Below are positions 1 to 9,898 of a stretch of 64,000 bases of DNA, one piece after another. How positions within the stretch are numbered: position 1 is the stretch's first letter; each line of letters begins with the position of its first letter. The notes under the pieces were generated by a model. The model searched no databases. It had not been told where the DNA came from and saw only the letters and a list, made by a program, of their open reading frames with translations. Location of the stretch: positions 1 to 64,000 of the forward strand of contig JAVTVY010018923.1 in assembly GCA_036873755.1 (NCBI GenBank). The letters run 5' to 3'. This stretch comes from Hanleya hanleyi (taxonomy: Eukaryota; Mollusca; Polyplacophora; Lepidopleurida; Hanleyidae). The translations under genes were made by a program, and so were the position numbers.

Positions 1-1512
1 CGGACGGTTTTCTAGGGTTTCAAGTTCTGATTGAATGATCTTGTCATAGGGTCTTACTATGTTTTCTTTATTTAGTTTTTCGAAGTGTTGGAACAGTGTG
101 TTGTGGGTTTCGTCATTACAGTCATGTGGTGGGGGACTATTGGTCTTTTCTAAAGAGTCCAGCAGTTTCCATAATTCCTTCTGATTTGTGGAATCCAGTC
201 CTTCAATTTGCTGTACAAGAGAAGCTTTAAGGGCGTTACTCTTTTGTTTAAGGAGCTTTTTATATTGTTTTTTCCAAAAGTTATATTGTTGCCTTGTGTC
301 ATTATTCCAGGGTTCTTTTGAAAGGTTATTTCCAAGGCCTAGGACGGTACGTCTGAGTGTGTAGCAATCAGAGTCAAAGAATGGTTTATTCCTCCTAGTT
401 TTCTTTTTGTGTCTGGGGTTAGCAAGTCTGGGGGGAGGGGAACACTGTTCAGCTGCAAGAGTCATTATGTTCTCTAGGCTGCTTGTTGCAGTATCAATGG
501 CGATCTGTGAGTTTGATATGTCAAGTTTCATGAATAAGTTTATTTGGTCAAGACTCTCAGAACTCAAGAGGATTTCTTGATAAAGGGATTTCTTATCGAG
601 GTTTAATCTGGCTGCCCGTTGCAATGGCGTGAGAGGGATGTTGGTTTGTCGGGGCTGAATTGTTCTGAGGCATTTCAGATGGCAGCTTATTTGACAATGT
701 TTGGAGAACATAGTGAGTGGGTGCACTTTCATGCTCCAAATCAATTTTCGAAGAGGTTCTGTGCAAATACTATAGTCAATAGTGCTACTTCCCCTGTGGT
801 CAAAATAGGTGAAGTTGCCTAAGGTGTCACCTACAGTTCGTCCGTTTAGGATACGTAGGCCAGAGGATTGGCACATGGACAAGAGTTTGTGCCCATGTCC
901 TTGTATTCGACCATGCATGTCCATGTTGTTCCTAGTGAGGGGGGTGTCAATGTTATAGTATATTGGAAGATCCAGGAATTTATCAGAGTCATCGGGTATG
1001 AAGTCAGGAAAATTTTGAGTGCGAGCATTGAAGTCACCCAGAAGTAGAATATTACCCTGTGGGCTGTATTGCGCCAGGTCAGATTCAAGAATGGTGAATT
1101 GATCATCAAAATAAGTGGATTCAGCTGGGGGGATATATAAAGTTGAGAGGAACAGGTCTTTCTCCCAGCCAAAGGAGCCCTTGTCTAGTTTAATCCAAAT
1201 GGAGTTTGGGGAAATTTTAATTTTTGTCATGTCTGGGAGAATGTTCTTTTTAAATAGAAGTACTACACCACCAGATTTTCTCCCAGCTGCACACCTACCT
1301 GTTGCTGGTACAAAGTAGTAATCATATTCTGGCAGTTCATGAATCACAAAGTCCTTAAAATCGTCTGTTTCAGTGTTCATCCAGGTCTCGGTGAGACCAA
1401 CAATGTCACATTTCTTGATGCAAGATATAAAAATATTATCTCTTTCACATAACTTTCTTCTCAAGCCATCAACGTTCCAACATGATATGGTGAAAATGTT
1501 TTCAATGTTCAT
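1..1512 (-). CDS. LINE ORF2, N-terminal endonuclease part (partial at window edge)
   Basis: An uninterrupted frame of 504 codons starts at an ATG at 1512 and runs off the left edge. The first 230 or so residues form an APE-type exonuclease-endonuclease-phosphatase domain, which nicks target DNA in LINE retrotransposition. Visible motifs in order are SCWNVDGLR, GLTETW (metal-binding Glu), RKSGGVVLLFK, LLGDFNAR (Asp/Asn pair) and STIDYSI. The C-terminal motif, usually S-D-H, reads SKHCQIS, so the Asp before the catalytic His is replaced by Lys; this may weaken catalysis. The second half is a basic linker (for example RHKKKTRRNKPFFDSDC) that normally leads into the reverse transcriptase, which is outside the window. 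The first ATG was chosen because the domain begins nine residues after it. Confidence 0.85.
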   Translation of the reverse strand, partial: MNIENIFTISCWNVDGLRRKLCERDNIFISCIKKCDIVGLTETWMNTETDDFKDFVIHELPEYDYYFVPATGRCAAGRKSGGVVLLFKKNILPDMTKIKISPNSIWIKLDKGSFGWEKDLFLSTLYIPPAESTYFDDQFTILESDLAQYSPQGNILLLGDFNARTQNFPDFIPDDSDKFLDLPIYYNIDTPLTRNNMDMHGRIQGHGHKLLSMCQSSGLRILNGRTVGDTLGNFTYFDHRGSSTIDYSICTEPLRKLIWSMKVHPLTMFSKHCQISCHLKCLRTIQPRQTNIPLTPLQRAARLNLDKKSLYQEILLSSESLDQINLFMKLDISNSQIAIDTATSSLENIMTLAAEQCSPPPRLANPRHKKKTRRNKPFFDSDCYTLRRTVLGLGNNLSKEPWNNDTRQQYNFWKKQYKKLLKQKSNALKASLVQQIEGLDSTNQKELWKLLDSLEKTNSPPPHDCNDETHNTLFQHFEKLNKENIVRPYDKIIQSELETLENRP

Positions 1513-1773
1513 AATAATGGAATAACAGATTATAAAGTGCACTATCTAAACGCATCCACTGGTATGCTCTGATCACATTTGTATTTGCATTATTTAATGC
1601 AGCATTCCTCAAATTTGACTTAGTAGAAATTATCAGTGTGCACATGTAACATACCACAGTGCATGTAACATGCACAATAATATATAACGTGAATGCACTG
1701 ATGTAGCATGTCATAGTATTTTGTACTTTAGCACCAGTCCAGATATCTAGTTAACATACATGTACAGGCCAAT

Positions 1774-2862
1774 TTAGTATCTGTTAGGATATCCGAATGC
1801 ATGTCCACTATAAAAAGGTGGGCTCTGCCAATTCATGGGATAAGACGGCCACATAGACTGGGGTACGACCCAAGGATTTGGCATGGTCTGCTGGAAGTTG
1901 AGGCCCTGCATTGACTGATGAAGTGGACTAACTGTTGTGTGTCCCTGGTTGCATGGTGATACGTGGTTAGTAATGGTGGGCTGAATTATCTCCCTTGCAC
2001 TAGTTTCCATCTTGTCAGATGGAGATGGTGTGGTCCCTGCAAGCTCTGGTTCACCTGTATGCTGGGGAAATGTTGATGAGATAGTGTCGGTTTTCAGATC
2101 CCTGTCGAGAGAACCATTGGTAACAGTGGGGTACTGTTTCAGCCCCAGTATAGGGTTACAGGTAAGTTTGATATTTCTTACCAGCTGTTTTAACCCATCT
2201 TCATTAAGGTGGACTTTGTCCATCTTCAAATGGGTGTAGTAGTCAATATTATCATTGCTGATGTAACCGGTTTGTTTTCTCTCACACAAATGCTTCAGCT
2301 GACTGTTGATCTCGTTGATTTTGGAAGACATACCTCTCCTTGGTGGTATACCAAGGATGGCTAATTTGCTGGTCTTACATTTGTCTTTGGTCAAATCAAT
2401 GAGGCCCTCGAATTTACTCAGGATGTCATTTTCACTGCCTTTTTCAATATCATTCGTTCCCACGAGGAACACAACACAGGCAGGCTTGCTTGATTGGTCC
2501 TGAATGCCTTGTACAAACTTGGTTGCCCCAGTAAGTGTTTTATTCCTCAGCGTGGTAATTTGTACTCGTTTTTTCCTGTAGATTTTTCCACCCTCCAGAT
2601 CGCGCACATTGGAATCCCCAATTATATGGAGATCTGTTTTCTGCGTCCAACGTGTGGTGGTTTGTTTCTCCATTGTATGGGTCTCATTCGTGGGACTGTA
2701 GTTTTCAGTGTGGTTACGGGCATGAGACTGTTGAGACGGTATTGTCTGGTCATTACTTCCTTGAATTGAATTCATCAGAAGTGTCAGACTTTGTGACCAT
2801 GGGCATGCTGACTTGCTCATGATGGTGCGTTCCCAAGGTCCAGGACAAAAGATGATGTACAT
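1774..2862 (-). CDS. LINE ORF1 protein with SGNH/GDSL-type esterase domain
   Basis: A 362-residue open frame. Residues about 75-235 carry the SGNH hydrolase signature: IIGDSNVRDL (nucleophile Ser in GDSN), VVFLVGTNDIE (block III GTND) and MDKVHLNEDGLKQL (block V Asp-x-x-His). Such domains occur in ORF1 of CR1/L2-type LINEs, where they are thought to act on lipid esters or in RNP formation. The C-terminal third is Pro/Ser/Gln-rich and looks disordered. An internal Met at residue 15 (MSKSACPWSQS) could be the true start, because the first 14 residues look unlike a domain. No frameshift or stop is seen. Confidence 0.8.
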   Translation of the reverse strand: MYIIFCPGPWERTIMSKSACPWSQSLTLLMNSIQGSNDQTIPSQQSHARNHTENYSPTNETHTMEKQTTTRWTQKTDLHIIGDSNVRDLEGGKIYRKKRVQITTLRNKTLTGATKFVQGIQDQSSKPACVVFLVGTNDIEKGSENDILSKFEGLIDLTKDKCKTSKLAILGIPPRRGMSSKINEINSQLKHLCERKQTGYISNDNIDYYTHLKMDKVHLNEDGLKQLVRNIKLTCNPILGLKQYPTVTNGSLDRDLKTDTISSTFPQHTGEPELAGTTPSPSDKMETSAREIIQPTITNHVSPCNQGHTTVSPLHQSMQGLNFQQTMPNPWVVPQSMWPSYPMNWQSPPFYSGHAFGYPNRY

Positions 2863-5076
2863 TTCTTCAACGAGTTGATTTATATTTGATTAATGTTCTC
2901 ATAATTAAGATGAAGACAATGTTCTGAAATTGAATGGAATAATTTTTGGATGGGGGGATGTTTGAGGAACTGGTCGATACTTCATGTAGGACCTATTGTC
3001 TGCCTTTGTGTTGCTGAAAAGGCACAGGTCTAGACACATTGTTGTCCCCAGACTTGGCTATTGTATGCATTGTCGTACATCAGGTATGAACCGAGGAACT
3101 GGAGAGATGTATTCGGTCCTCATAACCATAGTCCGAAATGTAGCCCCAACAAGATATTTTATAATACAGTGATATTTATTGAATGTAGAGTCTGCCAGAC
3201 CAACTGACAATATCTTCTTGCTGCCGGACCTAAATTAATTCAATCTTGAACGTCGCTCGACTGGGCTTGCTCCCGGTCGATCGAGTGACATTCAAGATTG
3301 AACTAGACCTAAATAGTCAGAAAACGATACTTTTTGCGCCATTTTCTGCACTCAAAATAATGACCAATAAATGAAACCTAACCTTTTAAGTTAAACCTCG
3401 GGCTTGCAATTCATTCTAAACATTCCATGGGTAGTTTAACTTATGCGAGCATTCTCAAAACAACACAGCTATTCTGAGCCGATTCTGCAATATTATGTTT
3501 AAATTTTTTCGGTCAATGGAAAATGACTTTCACTATACATTCTCCACATTCGGGGACACAGGCTTTCAGTTTGTAAACAAGCGCACATGATTCTGGATGA
3601 TGGCAACTTGTCATGTATTGGCACAATTCAGGGTAATCCATGAGCACGTTCGGCTCATTAAACTGAATAGTTCATTTATCATCACTGGCCACCCTGATTT
3701 TCTTGCTGCCCCGAACATTTTTTTATTTCTCTGCAATATCTAGGACAAATCCTTTTAAGCTATGTGTGCCGACAAGCATGACAAGTACGGAATTCCAGTT
3801 AGATATGGTACCAGATTCGCAAGATGCTCTGCATGTTGACCATTACCCTCATTCACCATCCTACTTTTTGTCACCTTGCCCGTTTTAATATCGTCGTCCG
3901 TCGAACCGCATTAATGACTATTCAGGCCAGATCATGTTCTTTGTATTTTACCTGGGAATATAATTATCATCAGTTAATTATAATCCAAGAGTTTACAACG
4001 GGATTCCTGAGCTCGGCGAACAATGAACAATGCAAAGAGTAAGGCTTCGCGAATCTGCAAGCGACAAATATCAGACCAGATCACATGGAATTGGCTAAGT
4101 GTGCAGCAAACTTTTACTCACGACTGTCGCAAGTGACTGAATTGGACATATCAAACTGTTTTGATTTCTCGGGACTGAGGCGTGGGCGATCGGTCATGAT
4201 CACGAAACTAGGTGTGCGGCAACTTCAGACTGAATCACAAGCTATATTTTCTCTTTAACCAATAAATGCTCAAGCTTCAGGTCACATGTTAGCTTGTTAA
4301 CATACGATGTTGAAACTTTGATTTCTTAATTGTTACGATGCCATGAAGGTGTGCAGCAAGCTCTTTCTGCCGGCGATGTCGGGAGTAAGTATGTGATTCA
4401 TTGCTTCCGTCAGAATCGTCTAGGTCTGTGCCAGCCTTAACATTTGACAAAACAATATATTCATATACTTTTTTATGGACAACTTTCTGATTGAACTCTG
4501 CTTTTCAGGAATTTAGCCTTACCGAACTGGAAATAGTTTCACAGCCAATCTAGTCTGTGAAAAGGGCAATGATTCTCATTGGCTCTTTCAGTTAATGCAT
4601 TAAGACCATAAGTTCTAGCATGTTCGAACTGGATCTTTGTTCATCAGATTCACGATTTTTCAAAGAAAAATTAATGTTGGTTAGAAAGGTACATGTCTGT
4701 CTATCCTGTGTCTCACCTGGATATGACATCTTATAATAGTACACTCAGATTTAGCTGTCTTAAAATGAAAGTCTTGTTGGATATATCGAGTTACTACTAA
4801 TAATCTAAGTCACTGCATCCAATTAATATTCTGGAAATCCACCAACTAATATTGGTTTCAGTGAACACACACAAATGGTATGACAGTGCTCGTTGGTGTT
4901 CTTTTATACAAGGAACCAGCTATGTCGCATCAACATATATAAAGGCCTTGAATTATGTCCTATAACTTATAAGTCCTATATTTTTTTAGTTGTCCTATAT
5001 TTTCCTATATTTCTGAAAAATGTCCTATATTTCCTATATTTTTGCCCTGAGTCTCTTTCAAATTATTAAATTACTT
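2863..5076. other. Intergenic, no gene recognised
   Basis: This is AT-rich sequence between the LINE and the TIR element at 5077. It contains an imperfect hairpin at 3243-3302 and several TCCTATATT-type short repeats at about 4965-5040. No coding exon or RNA gene could be supported on either strand. Confidence 0.5.
3243..3302. repeat. Imperfect inverted repeat (hairpin)
   Basis: CAATCTTGAACGTCGCTCGA near 3243 is answered on the other arm by a 20-base complement ending near 3302, with two mismatches. A GC-rich loop of about 20 bases separates the arms. No flanking duplication was found, so it could be a MITE remnant or a structural element. Confidence 0.6.
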
Positions 5077-5836
5077 CAGGGGTTATTCTAGCCCAAAAGT
5101 TATATTATACTCAATTTTTGAAAAGAGAAAAACTCAATTTTTATGCGCGCGCTATTTAGCTCTGTAAACTCAATATTTCAGACTTTTTCATAGGTTAAAG
5201 ACATGAAATTCAATATTTCAGACTTTTTCATAGTAAAAGATATGAAACTCAATATTTCAAACATTATATTTTTTTTCATCGATATTGTAATAATGATGCA
5301 CACTAAAATACATGAAACTAAAGAATAGCTACTGAAGCTGCTGTATTGTATGTACTTTATTTCTCCATTCTTTGGAACCACCAGTGTGGTTTTATTATGC
5401 AACTCCTAAGAGTGTTGGACAGAGGAACTAATACAACAACAGGACATACTAAGAGCCCCCCCCTCCCCACACACTTCTCCAAAAAATTCACACACACAGT
5501 CAAAAACAAAAAATTGTGGAAGAGGGGGGGGGGGGGGATCTTGTTCAAATTCTTTGTTAACAAGACATTCCAAACTAAATTTCCATAAAGTAGAACTCAT
5601 TGGATAGGACACCAACAGTGGTCCAATCAACGAGTGCCTAAGAGAGATCGGTCAGCTTTCCCAAATGCCTGTAGCGATCGTGAACAACAACAACACCTGG
5701 GTTCAACTTAATATTTTGAAGAATATCAGAAAAATGACAAAACTGAATTTTTCGTACGAATACTCAATTTGAAAATTTGTCCAAAACTCCATTTTTGAGA
5801 ATTTTTAATCGGGATTACCACAATCAATAACCCCTG
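5077..5836. mobile_element. Short non-autonomous TIR transposon (760 bp)
   Basis: The ends are CAGGGGTTATT at 5077 and its complement AATAACCCCTG ending at 5836. The 5-bp sequence TACTT is present directly outside both ends (5072-5076 and 5837-5841) as a target-site duplication. No transposase frame exists inside; open frames there are low-complexity (A-rich and poly-G). Subterminal ACTCAATTTTT motifs are repeated inside both ends. A similar motif set occurs at about 23050-23130, so the family is dispersed. Confidence 0.7.
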
Positions 5837-7443
5837 TACTTGGTTTTCATGAGTATATTTCCAGGTGTTTGTTGATTTCGCTTGTCACACAGCCTTGCTC
5901 TGATTTCCCACCATGGCATCCTCAGACGATGCTGACTGTATGAAGTCTTTCATGATGAATCTGGTGGGTTTATCAGAGAAAGGCTTGTACCGGTACCATA
6001 CTTCTTTGAACACTGGGATTTCCTGGATTTCAACTTCTTCTTTATTAAACACGACGTTTCGCTAAGTCTGCCCTTAGCATTCTCAAGTGTATAAATGTAC
6101 AATCAAACATGAGGTATATATATATGTACAGGGTATGATGAAGCCAATCTAATATAACAACAATATATGGTCTGAAAACAGCGGGGTGTAGACACTCCTG
6201 GAGAGTGGGCATACATGAAAGGGTTATGGGGAACAGAGCTAAACAAACAATAGTTGTGGTGGGTGGTTACAATGTGAGGGCTGGCTTAAATAATCTGATG
6301 TTGAATGGTGGTACATGTGGCATGCTGGTATGAAGAGTAGATAAAACAGTAGTAAACACAGTGACAGTGACATACTTCTTTGTTTCTTTCAGGTAGGTAA
6401 TCTGCTAATGTGCAACTAATGCCTTGTTGAAGATTGTCCTATATTTGTCCTATATTTTCAGTAAAATGTCCTATATCTGTCCTGTATTTTTAAGAAAAAA
6501 GTCCTATATTTTGTCCTATAGTTCCACTGGAGACCAGTTGAAGGCCTGTATATATTTTAGTTGAGTTTTCCTCTCAGGACATATGGAAGACCACTTCGGG
6601 GCAAATATATTCCCAAAGTTTCACTTTTGTCAGGAGATCGTAATGTATCCCCGTGATAATGGTATGCGGCAAGGTATCGTTTTCTGGGAAGGTTCTCCTT
6701 GCTTCGAAAATGAATTTTAGAACAATTATATATTTGTGTATTTTACCAAATGAATGAACGATACACCAATCCGCTCGTAAGTAAATACAATGTTCACAAC
6801 TAATAATAGAAATAACAAATAAAAATAAAATCTGCCCAGCTTTTCAGGCGAACAGATGAAGATAAACAAACTATTAAGTTTGATGGACCTTATGATGGAA
6901 GACCGATAGCCAAGGAACACAACTGTTCAATAGCTTTGAAAGAAGAGCAAATTCTGAGCCACATCAAAAGCTGTTTATGTTTTGCAGACAGGTTTAGGGA
7001 ATGTTCCCCTTTTCAAATAAATTCAATGCCACAATTTACACATTGGGATTCCATTTTGAAGTGGGAAATGGATTACCTTAACTTGCACCAATATGTGGAT
7101 CTGTCGATCATCCAAATCACCTCGTTGTTGTCAGCTGTTGTTATCATTCAAATTAACCTGTTGTCGACACAGGGGCTTTAAACATGGGTGAAAGATGATT
7201 ATCTCAACATCAGACAAAAGAAATATACTGGCAGGCTATTTTATGAACACAATTCAGAGTAACATCAGGAATACATGCTTAACAACAAGAGTGATGAACA
7301 GTCAGATCAGAATTTGTGTCTCTACCTCTTGGCCAAAATGGGGGAAAAATATTAAACCAGTTCAGTTTCAAACATGATCACTGTCTGACAGAAGCTGGTC
7401 ACAATTTCTGACACCATTGATTCTTCCATAAATTCATGATATA
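5837..7443. other. Intergenic; one short Kozak-context ORF and repeat tails
   Basis: A 50-codon + strand frame begins at 5913 in a good start context (CCACCATGG) and ends at 6063, but its second half runs into a sequence that looks like a retroelement tail (around 6020-6110). It may be a first exon or chance. TCCTATATT-type short repeats recur at about 6435-6520. Nothing else is supported. Confidence 0.35.
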
Positions 7444-8575
7444 TGTGACGGATGGCGAGTAGTCGTCACACGCAATAACAGGGAAAGACTGTATTTTGCT
7501 CAAGACAGGTTTATTCAGTTCTGATGTGACCACAAATTGTTCTCCTGGAGCATTGTAAATATATTATCACGTAACCAAGTAACTGTAACCGTTACAGTAG
7601 CCGTAGCAGTAATAGTAACCGTAGAAGTAACCGGTAACCGTAGCCGTAACAGTAACCGGTAACCATAGAAGTAACCGGTAACCGTAGCCGTAACAGTAAC
7701 CGTAGAAGTAACCGGTAACCGGGGAAAGGAACACCCCTGACCTGAAATATCAATAAAACCAGTTATCAGTAAATTTGTCTTGACTTGTTTCTTATAGTTA
7801 TGTTTCACCATTTCATCACCTATATGACATCCGGATATATGACAACAATTTATCAGCGATGTTTATACAACAATTGTACCCTAACGTTAAGCTATTATGG
7901 CTAAACAGACGTTAAGAGTGAACTGATAACATGCCCATAAATCCTGGCCATGGATACATATAGTTATTCAACACCTGACATGTTATTGTTATATAACCTT
8001 GCTAGGTGTTACCGTTTTAATCCTTGTGTGCACTGATACACTGATAATACAATTCAGGTATTTGCCTTTACGACAAAAATTGTAAATTTTGGCCCATAAC
8101 TCAATCCATAAGCTTTTCTCATTAATTATGCAATAGAACAATTAGATTAAAAATCAATTTGATACCTAAGATGTCGGTGCAAAAAAGAAATCAAATTCTT
8201 TAACATTCGATGAACTACAGAGATAAAATTACAAAATCCAATTATTAAAACAATTTGCATTAACATTTAACACTTTGTATATGGTGAGCTTCCTATAGCT
8301 TTAGACTAAATTAAATTCTATGACTTTTCAGTATTTCAAGAGATTTGCAGGACTTCCACCATCCGTACGAACCCTGAACGGTAATCAGATTAGCTGAACA
8401 CCGTACCTTCACAGTCAGGAAACTCAACAGTCAATGCATTCCAGCTCACTATCCTGGGTATATATATTCCCAAAATGTCTCCTCACGTTGGTAACGAAGA
8501 GAACAGCTGTAACGCTGGAGAACTATATCAGGGGAGTTAACTCTAAGTTACATAAGCCAGTGACGCCCCGTCACA
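7444..8575. mobile_element. Probable solo LTR (1.13 kb)
   Basis: The segment starts TGTGACGG and ends CCGTCACA, so it has the TG...CA ends of a long terminal repeat with a 7-8 bp inverted terminus. TATA is present on both outer flanks (7440-7443 and 8576-8579) as a possible 4-bp duplication. No gag or pol coding is inside, which fits a solo LTR left by recombination. It encloses the GTAACC-type minisatellite. A short non-autonomous DNA transposon is the alternative. Confidence 0.45.
7570..7724. repeat. GTAACC/GTAGCC-type minisatellite
   Basis: A run of hexamer-like words (GTAACC, GTAGCC, GTAACA, GTAGAA) is arranged in longer blocks of about 42 bp that recur with few changes. The translated frame across it is an artefact of the repeat. 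Confidence 0.85.
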
Positions 8576-9761
8576 TATATTCAATGTTATATTCTCTCTC
8601 ATATCATATCGTACTTGATTTATGAAGAACTTAATTGTGCTTTAATTTGTTCACATGTAAACACTTAGAAATCACCTGCCATGCCTGATAAGCAAATGAT
8701 GTGTCTAGTCCAGCTTCTGCGAGCAGCAAGAAGCCTGGTTGAGATTACTATTTGGTCTGGCTGATTTTCACTACTGTCTCAGTACTATTATTATTGTACC
8801 ATGAATGTTTACATAAATCACTTTGATTGCATAAAATCCAGGTCATTTCTCCATATTCAGTATAAATGCTTGAAATAAATGCAAAAGTTTGAATAAAAAT
8901 GGTGGGGGGGGGGGGGCACACTACTTCAAGATAATGCAGGAAGACATTCAATTCACGAATTTCACCTGTTGTTTTCTAAGAGAGCTGAGGTGTGTCCGTG
9001 TGATTGTCCTTTTAAAATCCCCCCCGATGACATATTCTGAATGCAGTGACATGTCACTGATGTGCTTATTGACTGCACTGCGACTTGCACAAATGGTCAT
9101 GCTGGATACTTGCCCATCCACCATAATCGATTAGTATAGTCTGGAGTCTGCCATATTATCTGATTATATAGCAATTGAGAAAAAAATACTCAAACAAAAT
9201 TTAGGGTGCAGATATCAAGCCAGAGATGAAACCAATTAATAGAAAGAGGATAATTTATGAGCATGTATGATACCACAGTAAATGTGTTTAAACAATTCAT
9301 ATACAGTACATCTCCATTTGCATTAAATGCATTTCACCCTGACTCGGGACGCATCCATTTTTGTGCTATACCAAGATAATGTAATCCCAAAATAACGAAA
9401 GATACTGTTATCACTACTCAAATTTAATTTGAATAGTGGTGCTCACCTCAGATGAAATTTCATAATTATTATGAAGGTAAGTTATAAAATTTGTTTACTG
9501 GATTCCTCAGGGGAGAAGCCCAAACACCATACTAAGATATGGATCTGCCAATTTGATCAGACAAATATCCCTATAACATCTAATCTGGGGCTCTCACCAG
9601 ATACCGAATAGGATTTTCTCAATTTGCTTGTACGATTGACATGATTGACAGTGTGACGGTATGAGCAATGGTCAATATTGCTTATATACATTTGATGGAG
9701 TGACAGAATGAGCAATGGCCAAGATTGCATCTGTTCATTGTATCTTTTCTTCTGTTTGCAG
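8576..9761. other. Upstream region of FANCF; SINE fragment
   Basis: No coding exon is recognised. A poly-G tract lies near 8901-8916 and a SINE tail at about 9335-9410. The 3' end (TCTGTTTGCAG at 9751-9761) is the splice acceptor of the first coding exon of FANCF, so an untranslated first exon and the promoter must lie further upstream, possibly here, but cannot be placed. Confidence 0.5.
9335..9412 (+). mobile_element. 5'-truncated SINE fragment
   Basis: TTTTTGTGCTATACCAAGATAATG followed by ATCCCAAAATAACGAAAGATACTGTTATC matches the 3' body of the tRNA-derived SINE at 27877-28100 at most positions. The tRNA-like head is missing apart from traces (CTCGGGACGC). Confidence 0.65.
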
Positions 9762-9763
9762 AT

Positions 9764-9898
9764 ATGTCTGTGTCTGCTATTATGAAGAACATTCTATCAT
9801 TTGGTGAAATTCTTTCCCAGGCGGCTGGAGATGGGGCTGAACATTGGGGGACACAGTCCCTGGAGAATGCCTGGAAATGGGCCAAGTATTGTGAACAG
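9764..9898 (+). CDS. FANCF: FANCF coding exon 1
   Basis: 45 codons. The ATG at 9764 lies two bases after a splice acceptor (TTTGCAG), so a 5' untranslated exon is spliced in front. The exon ends CAG|GTATCA at 9898 in phase 0. FGEIL, W and WKWAKY correspond to the conserved N-terminal helices of FANCF. A second in-frame ATG at 9782 is a less likely start. Confidence 0.8.

Larger units (their letters stand above)
1..2900 (-). mobile_element. LINE (non-LTR retrotransposon), CR1/L2-like, 5' part
   Basis: Two consecutive open frames on the - strand, an esterase-type ORF1 (2862 to 1774) followed 261 bp later by an ORF2 with an endonuclease domain (1512 to 1), form the 5' part of a non-LTR retrotransposon. 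ORF1 proteins with an SGNH esterase fold are known from CR1 and L2 clade LINEs, so that placement is by family knowledge. The reverse transcriptase and 3' end lie to the left of the window. The lack of stops in either frame suggests a fairly young copy. The 5' boundary is not visible; 2900 is approximate. Confidence 0.8.

Noticed and set aside
5357..5630. Short frames on both strands around the poly-G tract
   Set aside because: They translate low-complexity poly-C/poly-G and A-rich sequence inside the 5077-5836 TIR element.
5913..6065. First coding exon with a strong Kozak context
   Set aside because: The frame runs into retroelement-tail-like sequence and no connection to FANCF or another gene could be shown; kept only as a remark.
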